Source of the DNA: Microbacteriaceae bacterium
GTDB taxonomy: Bacteria > Actinomycetota > Actinomycetes > Actinomycetales > Microbacteriaceae
Length of the DNA stretch: 14,493 nt
NCBI GenBank assembly: GCA_947454285.1
Contig: CANGJO010000015.1
Coordinates: 1-14,493, forward strand
Direction: 5' to 3'
Shown: in pieces, positions 7,142 to 14,001 of the stretch
How positions within the stretch are numbered: the first letter of the stretch is position 1
How the letters are laid out: each line of letters begins with the position of its first letter
Position numbers and translations under genes: made by a program
Notes under the pieces: generated by a model
Told to the model about the DNA's origin: nothing
Database searches by the model: none
The model's input: only the letters and a program-made list of their open reading frames with translations

Positions 7142-8317
7142 CTACTTTCGCTTTTTGATTTCGGTTTCGCTCATCGAACCAAGCACCATGGCAACCTGAA
7201 GCACGAACGCCTCACGTGAACCCGTGGCATCCCAGCCAATGATTTCTGAAATTCGTTTTAGTCGGTAACGCACCGTGTTTGGGTGCACAAAAAGTTCGCG
7301 TGCAGTCGATTCCAGCGACCTACCGGTATCCAAATAGGTCGAAAGAGTCTCTAGAAGTTCAGGGGAGTTGTTGGCAAGTGGACGATAAATGTTTTCGACC
7401 AGCGTCTGCTTTGCAAGCATGTCTCCGGCAAGAGACCTCTCTGCAAGAAGGTCTTCCGCATTTACCGGTCTAGATGCTTTCTGCCAGGTTTTAACAACGG
7501 CAAACCCGGCAAGCGCGGCTTTGGCAGATCTGTGTGCCTCGGCAACCGATGGCATCTCTGGGCCAAGCACCATTGGACCTGCGCCAAAGAATGCGTCTAG
7601 CTGCTCAGAAATTTTCATGAATGATGCAGGTTCGGCCTCGGTGACGTTCTCAACTTCAATTCGTCCAATCACCACAATTAGGCGATTGCCATGTACACCA
7701 ATCAGAACATCCGCATTATTTTTTCTGGCAATGCGGCGTAGTCCATCTTGATCAACCGGTTCCGCTGCAACACCGATAAGTGCTGCGACACTTCCACCGG
7801 CACGCCAACCCAACGCGGCAATTCTTGAAGCAAGTTCTTCTTCGTGTTCGCCACTCAAAATGGAGTCAACAACCAGCGCTTCAAGTCGTGCATCCCAAAG
7901 CCCACGAGCTTCGGCGGCGCGGGCGTATACGTCGGCAGCAGAAAATGCAATTTCGCGAGAGTAAAGAAGAACTGCTTCACGCAATGATTCGTCTTCTTGA
8001 ACCACGCGATCTTCAACTACTTGCACAACAACTCGAATGAGTTGCAGGGTTTCTTGAAGTGAAATGGAACGAAGCAATTCGCGAGGTGCAACGCCAAAAA
8101 CATCGGCGGCAACCCATGGTTGCGACTTTGGATCTTTGTACCAAGAAACAAAAGAGGTAATACCTGCTTGAGCGACTAGCCCAACCGATGAACGGCGCGA
8201 TGCCGGCATTGATCGGTACCACGGCAAAAGCTCGTCAAGACGCTTAAGCGTTGTGGTTGCAAGTTCGCCCGATATTGACTTCAGCCAATCAAGGGTTGCT
8301 TGTTTAGTTCTCGCCAC
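7142..8317 (-). CDS. fasR: FasR-like transcriptional regulator of fatty acid synthesis (PucR/CdaR family)
   Basis: Predicted DNA-binding regulator of the adjacent fatty acid genes. The C-terminal PucR-type helix-turn-helix lies at about 341-365 of the longest reading (T-A-R-E-L-F-V-H-P-N-T-V-R-Y-R-L-K-R-I). A central region at about 180-275 looks like the GGDEF-related domain of this family. The helical N-terminus is shared by actinobacterial homologues next to fabD. In Streptomyces coelicolor FasR activates fabD-fabH-acpP-fabF; the same role is inferred here. The start is uncertain: an ATG at 8339-8341 gives 399 aa and a 38-nt overlap with aceE but has no ribosome-binding site. A GTG at 8315-8317 gives 391 aa and a 14-nt overlap, has a weak GGA 7 nt upstream and fits the usual short lead into T-K-Q-A-T-L-D-W-L. 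The GTG is used here. Confidence 0.88.
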   Translation of the reverse strand: MARTKQATLDWLKSISGELATTTLKRLDELLPWYRSMPASRRSSVGLVAQAGITSFVSWYKDPKSQPWVAADVFGVAPRELLRSISLQETLQLIRVVVQVVEDRVVQEDESLREAVLLYSREIAFSAADVYARAAEARGLWDARLEALVVDSILSGEHEEELASRIAALGWRAGGSVAALIGVAAEPVDQDGLRRIARKNNADVLIGVHGNRLIVVIGRIEVENVTEAEPASFMKISEQLDAFFGAGPMVLGPEMPSVAEAHRSAKAALAGFAVVKTWQKASRPVNAEDLLAERSLAGDMLAKQTLVENIYRPLANNSPELLETLSTYLDTGRSLESTARELFVHPNTVRYRLKRISEIIGWDATGSREAFVLQVAMVLGSMSETEIKKRK

Positions 8318-11030
8318 CGGTTGATCCAGAAGTGCCTGCATTTACATCGTGCAAACGGTACTTGTCGATTGCTTGCTGAGGAACGCTTGGGTCTATCTCG
8401 CCACGCTCAACCAACTGCTCAAGCACGCGAACCACGATAGAAGGGCCGTCGATCTTGAAGAAGCGTCGGGCTGCTGCACGAGTGTCTGAGAAACCAAAAC
8501 CATCGGCACCAAGAGTTGCGTAGTCGCCAGGAACCCAAGCGCGAATTTGGTCCTGCACGGCGTGCATGTAGTCGCTCACGCCTAGGAATGGACCAGCGGC
8601 GTTCTTCAACTTTGCAGTTAGGTAAGCGTCTGGAATTTCATAGCTAGGGTTTAGGAACTTAGCTTCGTCGCGCAACAAACCATCGCGACGCAATTCGCTC
8701 CAAGAAGTTACGGACCAGATATCAGCCGATACGCCCCAGTCGTTCTGTAGCAGTTCCTGTGCTTCGTAAGCCCAAGGCACTGCAACACCAGAAGCAAGAA
8801 TCTGAGCCTTGCGACCTTCACGATCGTTGCGGCTGATCTGGTGAATACCGCGAATGATTCCTTCAACGTCTACGCCTTCTGGTTCAGCTGGCTGAACGTA
8901 AGGTTCGTTGTAAACGGTTAGGTAGTAGATACAGTTTGGATCCTGGTGCTGACCGCCGTACATGCGATCGATACCACTCTTAACAATGTGTGCGATCTCG
9001 TAACCGTACGCAGGGTCATAGCTGATCACTGCGTTGTTGGTTGATGCAATTAGCGGAGAGTGACCGTCAGCGTGCTGAAGACCTTCACCGGTAAGGGTTG
9101 TGCGTCCTGCGGTCGCACCAATCAAGAATCCGCGAGACAGCTGATCGGCTGCCGCCCAGATTGAATCGGCGGTGCGCTGGAAACCAAACATTGAATAGAA
9201 CACATAGAACGGAATCATTGGCTGACCCTGAGTGGCGTAGCTGGTTGCCGCAGCGGTGAAGCCCGCTACCGAACCTGCTTCGTTAATTCCGGTGTGCAGA
9301 ATCTGACCCGAAGAGCTTTCCTTGTAGGCCAACAAAAGCTCGCGGTCTACCGAGATATAGTGCTGACCGTTCGGGTTGTAAATCTTTGCCGATGGGAAGA
9401 ACGCATCCATACCAAAGGTGCGAGCCTCGTCAGGAATGATTGGCACAACGCGCTCACCAAACTCAGGTGAACGAAGTAGGTCCTTGAACAAACGAACGAA
9501 TGCCATTGTGGTGGCAACTTCTTGAGTTCCTGATCCACCCTTAGCTGATTTGTAAACGTCGTCCGCAGGAAGTTTGAAGTCAACATACTTGCTGCGACGC
9601 TCAGGTAGGTAACCACCAAGTTCACGACGACGCTCGTGCATGTACTGAATTTCTGGAGCATCGTGACCAGGGTTGAAGTAAGGCGGCTGGTATGGATTTT
9701 CCTCAAGCTGTGCATCGGTGATTGGAATCTTCAATTCATCACGGAAGCCCTTTAGGTTATCCAAGGTCAGCTTCTTCATCTGGTGAGTTGCATTGCGGCC
9801 CTCGAAAGATTTACCGAGTGTGAAGCCCTTGATGGTCTTTGCCAAAATAACTGTTGGCTGACCCTTGTGTTCAACCGCAGACTTGTACGCTGCGTAAACC
9901 TTGCGGTAGTCGTGACCTCCGCGCTTCAGACCCCAGATCTGGTCGTCGGTCATGTTTTCAACCAACTTCAATGCGCGTGGATCGCGAGCGAAGAAGTTCT
10001 CGCGAACGAATGCACCGTCTTCAGTCTTGTAAGTCTGGAAGTCACCGTCCGGTGTCTTGTTCATCAAGTCAACCAGTGCACCATCGGTGTCGTTTGCAAG
10101 AAGTGAATCCCATTCACGACCCCAAACAACCTTGATCACATTCCAGCCGGCTCCGCGGAAGAACGATTCCAGTTCCTGAATAATTTTTCCGTTACCGCGA
10201 ACTGGTCCGTCAAGACGCTGCAGGTTGCAGTTCACAACGAAGGTCAAATTGTCTAGGTTGTCGTTTGCAGCAAGCTGCAGCGCACCGCGTGATTCAACTT
10301 CATCAAGCTCGCCATCGCCAAGGAATGCCCAGACGTGCTGCTCGGCGGTGTCGCGAATGCCACGACCCGATAGGTAGCGGTTGAACTGCGCTTGGTAAAT
10401 CGCATTGATTGGACCAATACCCATCGACACGGTTGGGAACTGCCAGAAGTCTGGCATCAAACGTGGGTGAGGGTATGAAGAAAGTGAACCGGCGGTGTGT
10501 GACTTCTCTTGACGGAAACCATCAAGCTGATCAGCCGATAGGCGACCCTCTAGGAATGCACGAGCGTAGGCACCAGGTGAAGCGTGACCCTGAATGAAAA
10601 TCTGGTCACCGCCTGAGGGGTGATCCTGACCCTTGAAGAAGTGGTTGAAGCCAACTTCGTATAGCGATGCTGATGAAGCAAAGGTTGAGATGTGACCACC
10701 AACACCAACGCCAGGGCGCTGTGCTCGATGCACCAACATTGCCGCGTTCCAACGCATCCAGGCGCGGTAGGTGCGCTCGATTTTTTCGTCACCAGGGAAC
10801 TCGGCTTCGTTTTCCGGAGCGATCGTGTTCAGGTAATCGGTGGTTGGCACGATAGGTACGTTCAGTTGAAGTTCGTGTGAGCGACGCAACAGGTTGAGCA
10901 TGATTTCACGGGCGCGTCCGCGGCCGTGAACTCTGGCAACCGCATCAAGGGATTCCAGCCATTCGCTGGTCTCTTGTGGGTCCTGGTCTGGGGTATTGAC
11001 CGCATACGCGTCGTTGTTGTTAATCGACAA
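8304..11030 (-). CDS. aceE: Pyruvate dehydrogenase E1 component, homodimeric type
   Basis: Thiamine-diphosphate enzyme that decarboxylates pyruvate and acetylates the lipoyl groups of E2, feeding acetyl-CoA to fatty acid synthesis and the TCA cycle. The product is 908 aa, near the size of E. coli and mycobacterial AceE. It has H-I-S-T-F-A-S-S-A-S-L-Y-E-V near residue 113, Q-G-H-A-S near 149, and the ThDP motif G-D-G-E (238-241) to N-C-N (267-269); the C-terminal half has the expected D-E-A-R-T-F-G-M-D and H-A-D-G-H-S-P. The frame stays open 29 codons further upstream, but homologues begin just before N-D-x-Y-x-V-N. A TTG at 11028-11030 has a good AAAGGA 6 nt upstream, so it is taken as the start. 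The 3' end overlaps the regulator gene. E2 and E3 genes are not in the window. Confidence 0.95.
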   Translation of the reverse strand: MSINNNDAYAVNTPDQDPQETSEWLESLDAVARVHGRGRAREIMLNLLRRSHELQLNVPIVPTTDYLNTIAPENEAEFPGDEKIERTYRAWMRWNAAMLVHRAQRPGVGVGGHISTFASSASLYEVGFNHFFKGQDHPSGGDQIFIQGHASPGAYARAFLEGRLSADQLDGFRQEKSHTAGSLSSYPHPRLMPDFWQFPTVSMGIGPINAIYQAQFNRYLSGRGIRDTAEQHVWAFLGDGELDEVESRGALQLAANDNLDNLTFVVNCNLQRLDGPVRGNGKIIQELESFFRGAGWNVIKVVWGREWDSLLANDTDGALVDLMNKTPDGDFQTYKTEDGAFVRENFFARDPRALKLVENMTDDQIWGLKRGGHDYRKVYAAYKSAVEHKGQPTVILAKTIKGFTLGKSFEGRNATHQMKKLTLDNLKGFRDELKIPITDAQLEENPYQPPYFNPGHDAPEIQYMHERRRELGGYLPERRSKYVDFKLPADDVYKSAKGGSGTQEVATTMAFVRLFKDLLRSPEFGERVVPIIPDEARTFGMDAFFPSAKIYNPNGQHYISVDRELLLAYKESSSGQILHTGINEAGSVAGFTAAATSYATQGQPMIPFYVFYSMFGFQRTADSIWAAADQLSRGFLIGATAGRTTLTGEGLQHADGHSPLIASTNNAVISYDPAYGYEIAHIVKSGIDRMYGGQHQDPNCIYYLTVYNEPYVQPAEPEGVDVEGIIRGIHQISRNDREGRKAQILASGVAVPWAYEAQELLQNDWGVSADIWSVTSWSELRRDGLLRDEAKFLNPSYEIPDAYLTAKLKNAAGPFLGVSDYMHAVQDQIRAWVPGDYATLGADGFGFSDTRAAARRFFKIDGPSIVVRVLEQLVERGEIDPSVPQQAIDKYRLHDVNAGTSGSTGGEN

Positions 11031-11036
11031 CTGGCA

Positions 11037-11042
11037 TCCTTT
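11037..11042 (-). promoter_or_regulatory. Ribosome-binding site that fixes the aceE start
   Basis: The minus-strand sequence AAAGGA lies 6 nt before the TTG at 11028-11030. No comparable site precedes the longer in-frame extension that reaches 11117, so this site decides for the shorter protein. Confidence 0.7.
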
Positions 11043-11070
11043 TCGTGGGGGATGGACAAAGAAATCTACA

Positions 11071-11086
11071 AGGCTTTGTAAAGCCT
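11071..11086. promoter_or_regulatory. 16-bp palindrome in the aceE leader, candidate operator
   Basis: Two perfect 7-nt arms, AGGCTTT (11071-11077) and AAAGCCT (11080-11086), are separated by GT. The two-base centre is too short for a stable RNA hairpin loop, so a site for a dimeric DNA-binding protein is more likely than a terminator. It lies about 40 nt before the aceE start codon and between the divergent aceE and peroxiredoxin genes. A position near or just downstream of the aceE promoter would suit repression. The binding protein is unknown; the nearby FasR-like regulator is one candidate. Confidence 0.5.
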
Positions 11087-11162
11087 CATAAGAGTTTATG
11101 ACGACAAAGGGACGCAAATGTATGTTTTGCTTGTTGTTAGATGCAAACCGGCCACTTTTTAC
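11087..11162. promoter_or_regulatory. Divergent promoter region of aceE and the peroxiredoxin gene
   Basis: This AT-richer stretch must hold the promoters of two divergent genes. Several TANNNT-like hexamers occur, for example TATGTT (11121-11126) on the plus strand and TAAACT on the minus strand near 11093-11098, but none has a clear -35 at 16-18 nt, so exact elements cannot be assigned. A short inverted repeat, GCAAA (11114-11118) and TTTGC (11126-11130), surrounds the plus-strand candidate. The region ends just before the peroxiredoxin ribosome-binding site AAGGGAG (11163-11169). Confidence 0.4.
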
Positions 11163-11175
11163 AAGGGAGAAATAA

Positions 11176-11634
11176 ATGAGCCTAATTATCGGTGATCCAG
11201 CACCAGAGTTTGAACTGGTAAATCAGTACGGCGAGACCGTTAGTTTGTCCGATTTCCGCGGTAAAAAGCCGGTAGTTATCGTGTTTTACCCTCTTTCTTT
11301 CTCTGGCATCTGCACCGGTGAGCTTTGCGAGATCCGCGACAACTTTGCCAAGTTTGAGAAGGAAAACGTAGAGCTATTGGCCGTTTCTGTGGACTCAAAG
11401 TTCGTGCAGAAGCAGTTCGCCGAGCACGAGGGCTACAAGTTCTCGGTACTTGCCGACTTCTGGCCACACGGCGCCGTTGCCAAGCAATACGGCGTATTTA
11501 TTGAGGATGCGGGTATTGCGAACCGTGCGACCTTTGTGATCAACGAGTTTGGAGACCTAGTGGCTAAGTTCGTGACCGCTCCTGGTCAGGCTCGCAGCCT
11601 TGACGAGTACGACAAGGCTTTGGCATCGCTTTAG
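11176..11634 (+). CDS. Thiol peroxiredoxin, AhpE/BCP type
   Basis: Thioredoxin-fold peroxidase of 152 aa that reduces hydrogen peroxide or organic peroxides in the cytosol. The peroxidatic cysteine is Cys46 in P39-L-S-F-S-G-I-C, with Arg117 as the conserved active-site arginine. The F-Y-P-L-S-F-S-G-I-C-T-G-E-L pattern resembles mycobacterial AhpE, a one-cysteine enzyme. Here, however, a second cysteine, Cys51, lies five residues on (C-T-G-E-L-C), the spacing of the resolving cysteine in E. coli BCP and other PrxQ enzymes. It may therefore work as an atypical two-cysteine enzyme. The start is supported by AAGGGAG 6 nt upstream. It stands alone, divergent from aceE, with no reductase gene beside it. 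The symbols bcp or ahpE would both be reasonable; I leave it open. Confidence 0.92.
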   Translation: MSLIIGDPAPEFELVNQYGETVSLSDFRGKKPVVIVFYPLSFSGICTGELCEIRDNFAKFEKENVELLAVSVDSKFVQKQFAEHEGYKFSVLADFWPHGAVAKQYGVFIEDAGIANRATFVINEFGDLVAKFVTAPGQARSLDEYDKALASL

Positions 11635-11640
11635 GCCAAA

Positions 11641-11671
11641 TTGGCGTAAAACCCGTCTCATAAGATAGGCT
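11641..11671 (+). promoter_or_regulatory. Probable promoter of tRNA-Val
   Basis: TTGGCG (11641-11646) and TAGGCT (11666-11671) are separated by 19 nt, slightly long but tolerable; TAAGAT (11661-11666) is an alternative -10 with a short spacer. The element lies just after the peroxiredoxin stop codon and 35 nt before the mature tRNA, where a stable-RNA promoter is expected. Confidence 0.4.
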
Positions 11672-11706
11672 CTTCGAGTTGCAGTTCGCTGCAAACCTCG
11701 AAAGAG
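11670..11706 (+). other. Long hairpin abutting the 5' end of tRNA-Val
   Basis: The inner stem TTGCAG (11679-11684) pairs with CTGCAA (11689-11694) around a TTCG loop. The outer arms CTCTT-CGAG (11670-11678) pair with CTCG-AAGAG (11697-11706), with AC and A bulges. The structure ends exactly at tRNA base 1. If transcription starts about 7 nt after TAGGCT, only the inner hairpin is in the precursor; the whole structure forms only in a longer transcript, for instance read-through from the peroxiredoxin gene. It could guide 5' processing or act as an RNA feature of that read-through. No T tract follows, so it is not a standard terminator. Confidence 0.6.
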
Positions 11707-11779
11707 GGGCCTTTAGCTCAGCTGGTAGAGCGCCACGCTTACACCGTGGATGTCATCGGTTCGATCCCGGTAGGGCCCA
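11707..11779 (+). tRNA. tRNA-Val (anticodon UAC)
   Basis: A complete 73-nt cloverleaf. The acceptor stem GGGCCTT pairs with AGGGCCC with one T-G pair, followed by discriminator A at 11779. The D arm is GCTC-AGCTGGTA-GAGC. The anticodon arm CCACG-CTTACAC-CGTGG has anticodon TAC at 11740-11742, reading GUA and GUG valine codons. The T arm is ATCGG-TTCGATC-CCGGT. The 3' CCA is not encoded and must be added afterwards. Confidence 0.97.
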
Positions 11780-11786
11780 CGCGTTT

Positions 11787-11822
11787 AGAATCCCCAGTCA
11801 TGTGGCTGGGGATTCTGCTTTA
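11787..11822 (+). terminator. Terminator downstream of tRNA-Val
   Basis: A perfect 11-bp stem, AGAATCCCCAG (11787-11797) with CTGGGGATTCT (11806-11816), has an 8-nt loop and is followed by GCTTTAA, a short T tract. It separates the tRNA from the following permease gene. Confidence 0.75.
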
Positions 11823-11858
11823 ACCGGGCAAATAGGGCCTCGGCATTAGGATTTGGGT

Positions 11859-13991
11859 ATGGATTCGACTAATTTCACCCCTCCAGCCCGCCGCTCGATG
11901 ACCGATGAGGAAATCACCAACGCGCTGGGCAACGCTCAGGCCGACGAAGCAGGAATTACCTCGGCAATGGAGCTGCTGGAGACCCAGGCTCAGCTGCGCG
12001 ACATCGAAAAGATGGAGTTCTCGTCTTGGGTGCTTGAAATGGAGCGAATCGGCACTCCTGAAGCCTTGTTGGCCGTTGAAAATGCCAATCGCGCGCAAAA
12101 GGGCCTCGAGCCGCTCAATGAGTTGCCTCAGACTCAGCCAAATTTGGCGCCAATCGACGACGTGGTGTCGCACCTGAACAACCTTTACGCGTCACAGGCC
12201 ACACCGCAAGTTACGCCAATCGCTGAGCCAGATGTCGAAGAACCAGTTTTTGAAACACCGATAGTCGGCGAGCCGGAACACGCTGAGTCTCCGCTTGAGG
12301 AGCCTGTTGCTGAAGAGCCAGTCATTGAAGCACCGGTCATTGTTGAGTCAATCAGTGTTGTTGAAGTTCAACCTGAATCGGTAGCGGACGATTTTGACGA
12401 ATTTGATCGCCTGTTGGCAGCCGACACTGTGGTTGGTGCCGAGGACGAAATAACCGCACTTGAGGAAGAGCTGGTTCAGGAAATTGTTTCTGCACCGGTA
12501 GCCGCTTTTGATTCATTGACCGTGATTGAGTCAGACCCTGGCGTTGACTTTGTTCAAGAGTCGGCGATTGAAGAAATTAAACTTGAGTCGACTCCAAAAC
12601 TGAATCGTCGCAGTCGCGCATCGTCACAGTTCTGGGCATGGTTGGGGTTGAGCGGTTCAGTATTGCCACTTGGTCTTGCGTATTTCGTTTCTAAAACCGG
12701 ATTGACCTACAGTCAGGCAGTTCTTGCAATCTTCCTTGGTGTCTTGGCATCCGGTTTGGTGATTGCGGTTGGCGCTCTGGCAGGAAAGCGAAGTGGCCTA
12801 CCTACTTTGTTGCTATCACGTGCACCATTCGGAGTTTATGGAAATGCCGCACCTGCAGCAGTACTAACCGTGGTTCGTTTTTTCTGGTCGGCTGCAATTT
12901 TGGTTGCGCTGCTAACTCTTGGTAGAAACGTTCTGCACGTTGATTCTCTGACTGCGGTTTCAAATACCAACAACATTTATCTTTACGCTGCAGCTTTGGT
13001 TCTAATTGCCGGCGCGATTACTCTGGCGATCTTTGGCGGAAGAATTTTGTTCCGTGCACAACAGGCAGTCGGATTAGTTGGAGTGGCAGTGGCAATCGCT
13101 TTGATTGCCGTAACTGCAAACACTTTCTCTTTGCAAGATTTGTTGGCGCAACCAACTTCAAGCTGGAATACAGCATTTGGGGTAGCGGTGTTGACCTTTT
13201 GTGTTTACGGACTTGCCTGGACTTCAGCGGGAGCCGACTTTGCTCGCAAGTTGTCTACTAACGCGCGCGGTGCCGCAGTTGTTGGTTGGGGAGCCTTGGC
13301 GCTTGTAGTTGTGCCTACAATCGTGGCCTCTTACGGTCTTGCCCTGATTTCGACCAATCATGCAGATACCGCTCCATGGCTTAGCTACCTCTTGCTTGGT
13401 TCCGCATCGATTTCGGGAATCGTAATTTTAGCGATGTCGCTCTACTCATCGAACCTGAGCCTGCACTCGCTTGGCCTAAAGCTAAAGCCAGCAGTTGCTC
13501 AGCCGGTTATCGGTCTATTGGTATTGGCGCTTGCCGGCCTTGGAATCAATTTCATTGCAGACGTATGGAAGTTCACTGGCGACTACGCGCACATCGCTGC
13601 AATTCCGGTAGCGGCTTGGGCTGGAATCTTCATCTCAGACATCCTGATTCGCCGTATCGCTTATCACGAAATCTCGTTGAGCCGCGGATACGGATTCTAC
13701 AAATCAGTCAACTGGGTTAACCTGACTGGCTGGCTAGTGGCCACCGCGGCTGGCTTTGGTTTCACTTACGTAGATCAGGCCGGTTTTGGTTGGACTGGAT
13801 TCATTGCCGACCAACTGGTGAATCAGGATTTCTGGAAGACAACCTCGTTTGGCATCGTGATTGCTTTTGCGTTCGCATCGCTACTTCCGGTGGCGCTGGG
13901 TATTCCAAGAATCAAGCGTCAAGAGGCAGAGGTTCTAGCCATTGAAGCAAGACGAGATGACCTAAAAGACATCTTTGGTTTAGTCGACTAG
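11859..13991 (+). CDS. NCS1-family permease (cytosine/purine permease-like) with long acidic N-terminal extension
   Basis: Predicted inner-membrane transporter of 710 aa. The C-terminal part, from about residue 258 to 685, has around twelve hydrophobic segments with NCS1 features: G-K-R-S-G-L-P then L-S-R-A-P-F-G-V-Y-G-N (about 309-329), A-D-F-A-R-K-L (459-465), and a late helix with A-G-I-F-I-S-D followed by G-Y-G-F-Y-K-S-V-N-W (about 588-619). NCS1 proteins take up nucleobases, allantoin, hydantoins or vitamins; the substrate cannot be named. The first 250 residues are unusual: a charged helical stretch (about 14-80), then a Glu/Pro/Val-rich low-complexity region (about 115-245) with repeated E-E-P-V units and no signal peptide, presumably cytoplasmic. 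A normal NCS1 permease is about 400-500 aa. The ATG at 11859 has AGGA 7 nt upstream; a TTG two codons earlier is too close to that site. Confidence 0.8.
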   Translation: MDSTNFTPPARRSMTDEEITNALGNAQADEAGITSAMELLETQAQLRDIEKMEFSSWVLEMERIGTPEALLAVENANRAQKGLEPLNELPQTQPNLAPIDDVVSHLNNLYASQATPQVTPIAEPDVEEPVFETPIVGEPEHAESPLEEPVAEEPVIEAPVIVESISVVEVQPESVADDFDEFDRLLAADTVVGAEDEITALEEELVQEIVSAPVAAFDSLTVIESDPGVDFVQESAIEEIKLESTPKLNRRSRASSQFWAWLGLSGSVLPLGLAYFVSKTGLTYSQAVLAIFLGVLASGLVIAVGALAGKRSGLPTLLLSRAPFGVYGNAAPAAVLTVVRFFWSAAILVALLTLGRNVLHVDSLTAVSNTNNIYLYAAALVLIAGAITLAIFGGRILFRAQQAVGLVGVAVAIALIAVTANTFSLQDLLAQPTSSWNTAFGVAVLTFCVYGLAWTSAGADFARKLSTNARGAAVVGWGALALVVVPTIVASYGLALISTNHADTAPWLSYLLLGSASISGIVILAMSLYSSNLSLHSLGLKLKPAVAQPVIGLLVLALAGLGINFIADVWKFTGDYAHIAAIPVAAWAGIFISDILIRRIAYHEISLSRGYGFYKSVNWVNLTGWLVATAAGFGFTYVDQAGFGWTGFIADQLVNQDFWKTTSFGIVIAFAFASLLPVALGIPRIKRQEAEVLAIEARRDDLKDIFGLVD

Positions 13992-14001
13992 GCTCCAAAT
14001 A

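Noticed and set aside
9347..9715. 122-codon minus-strand frame inside aceE
   Set aside because: It is a frame-shifted shadow of aceE with low-complexity Ser/Thr/Leu content and no motifs.
11031..11117. 29 extra codons at the aceE 5' end
   Set aside because: The frame is open, but homologues begin near the TTG at 11028-11030, that codon has a good ribosome-binding site, and the extension covers the palindrome and leader.
11760..11820. Possible integration site at the 3' end of tRNA-Val
   Set aside because: No integrase gene or direct repeat of the tRNA 3' end is visible in the window; the sequence after the tRNA is an ordinary terminator.
11853..11858. TTG start two codons before the permease ATG
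   Set aside because: The AGGA site lies one base before this TTG, too close to use, while it is 7 nt from the ATG at 11859.
11853..12177. Minus- and plus-strand alternative frames in the permease extension
   Set aside because: They overlap the extension frame, have no good start sites and show no conserved features; the main frame continues directly into a recognisable transporter.
12215..12370. Tandem repeat in the permease extension
   Set aside because: The E-E-P-V units are similar at protein level, but the DNA units differ in sequence and spacing, so this is compositional bias and not a tandem DNA repeat.
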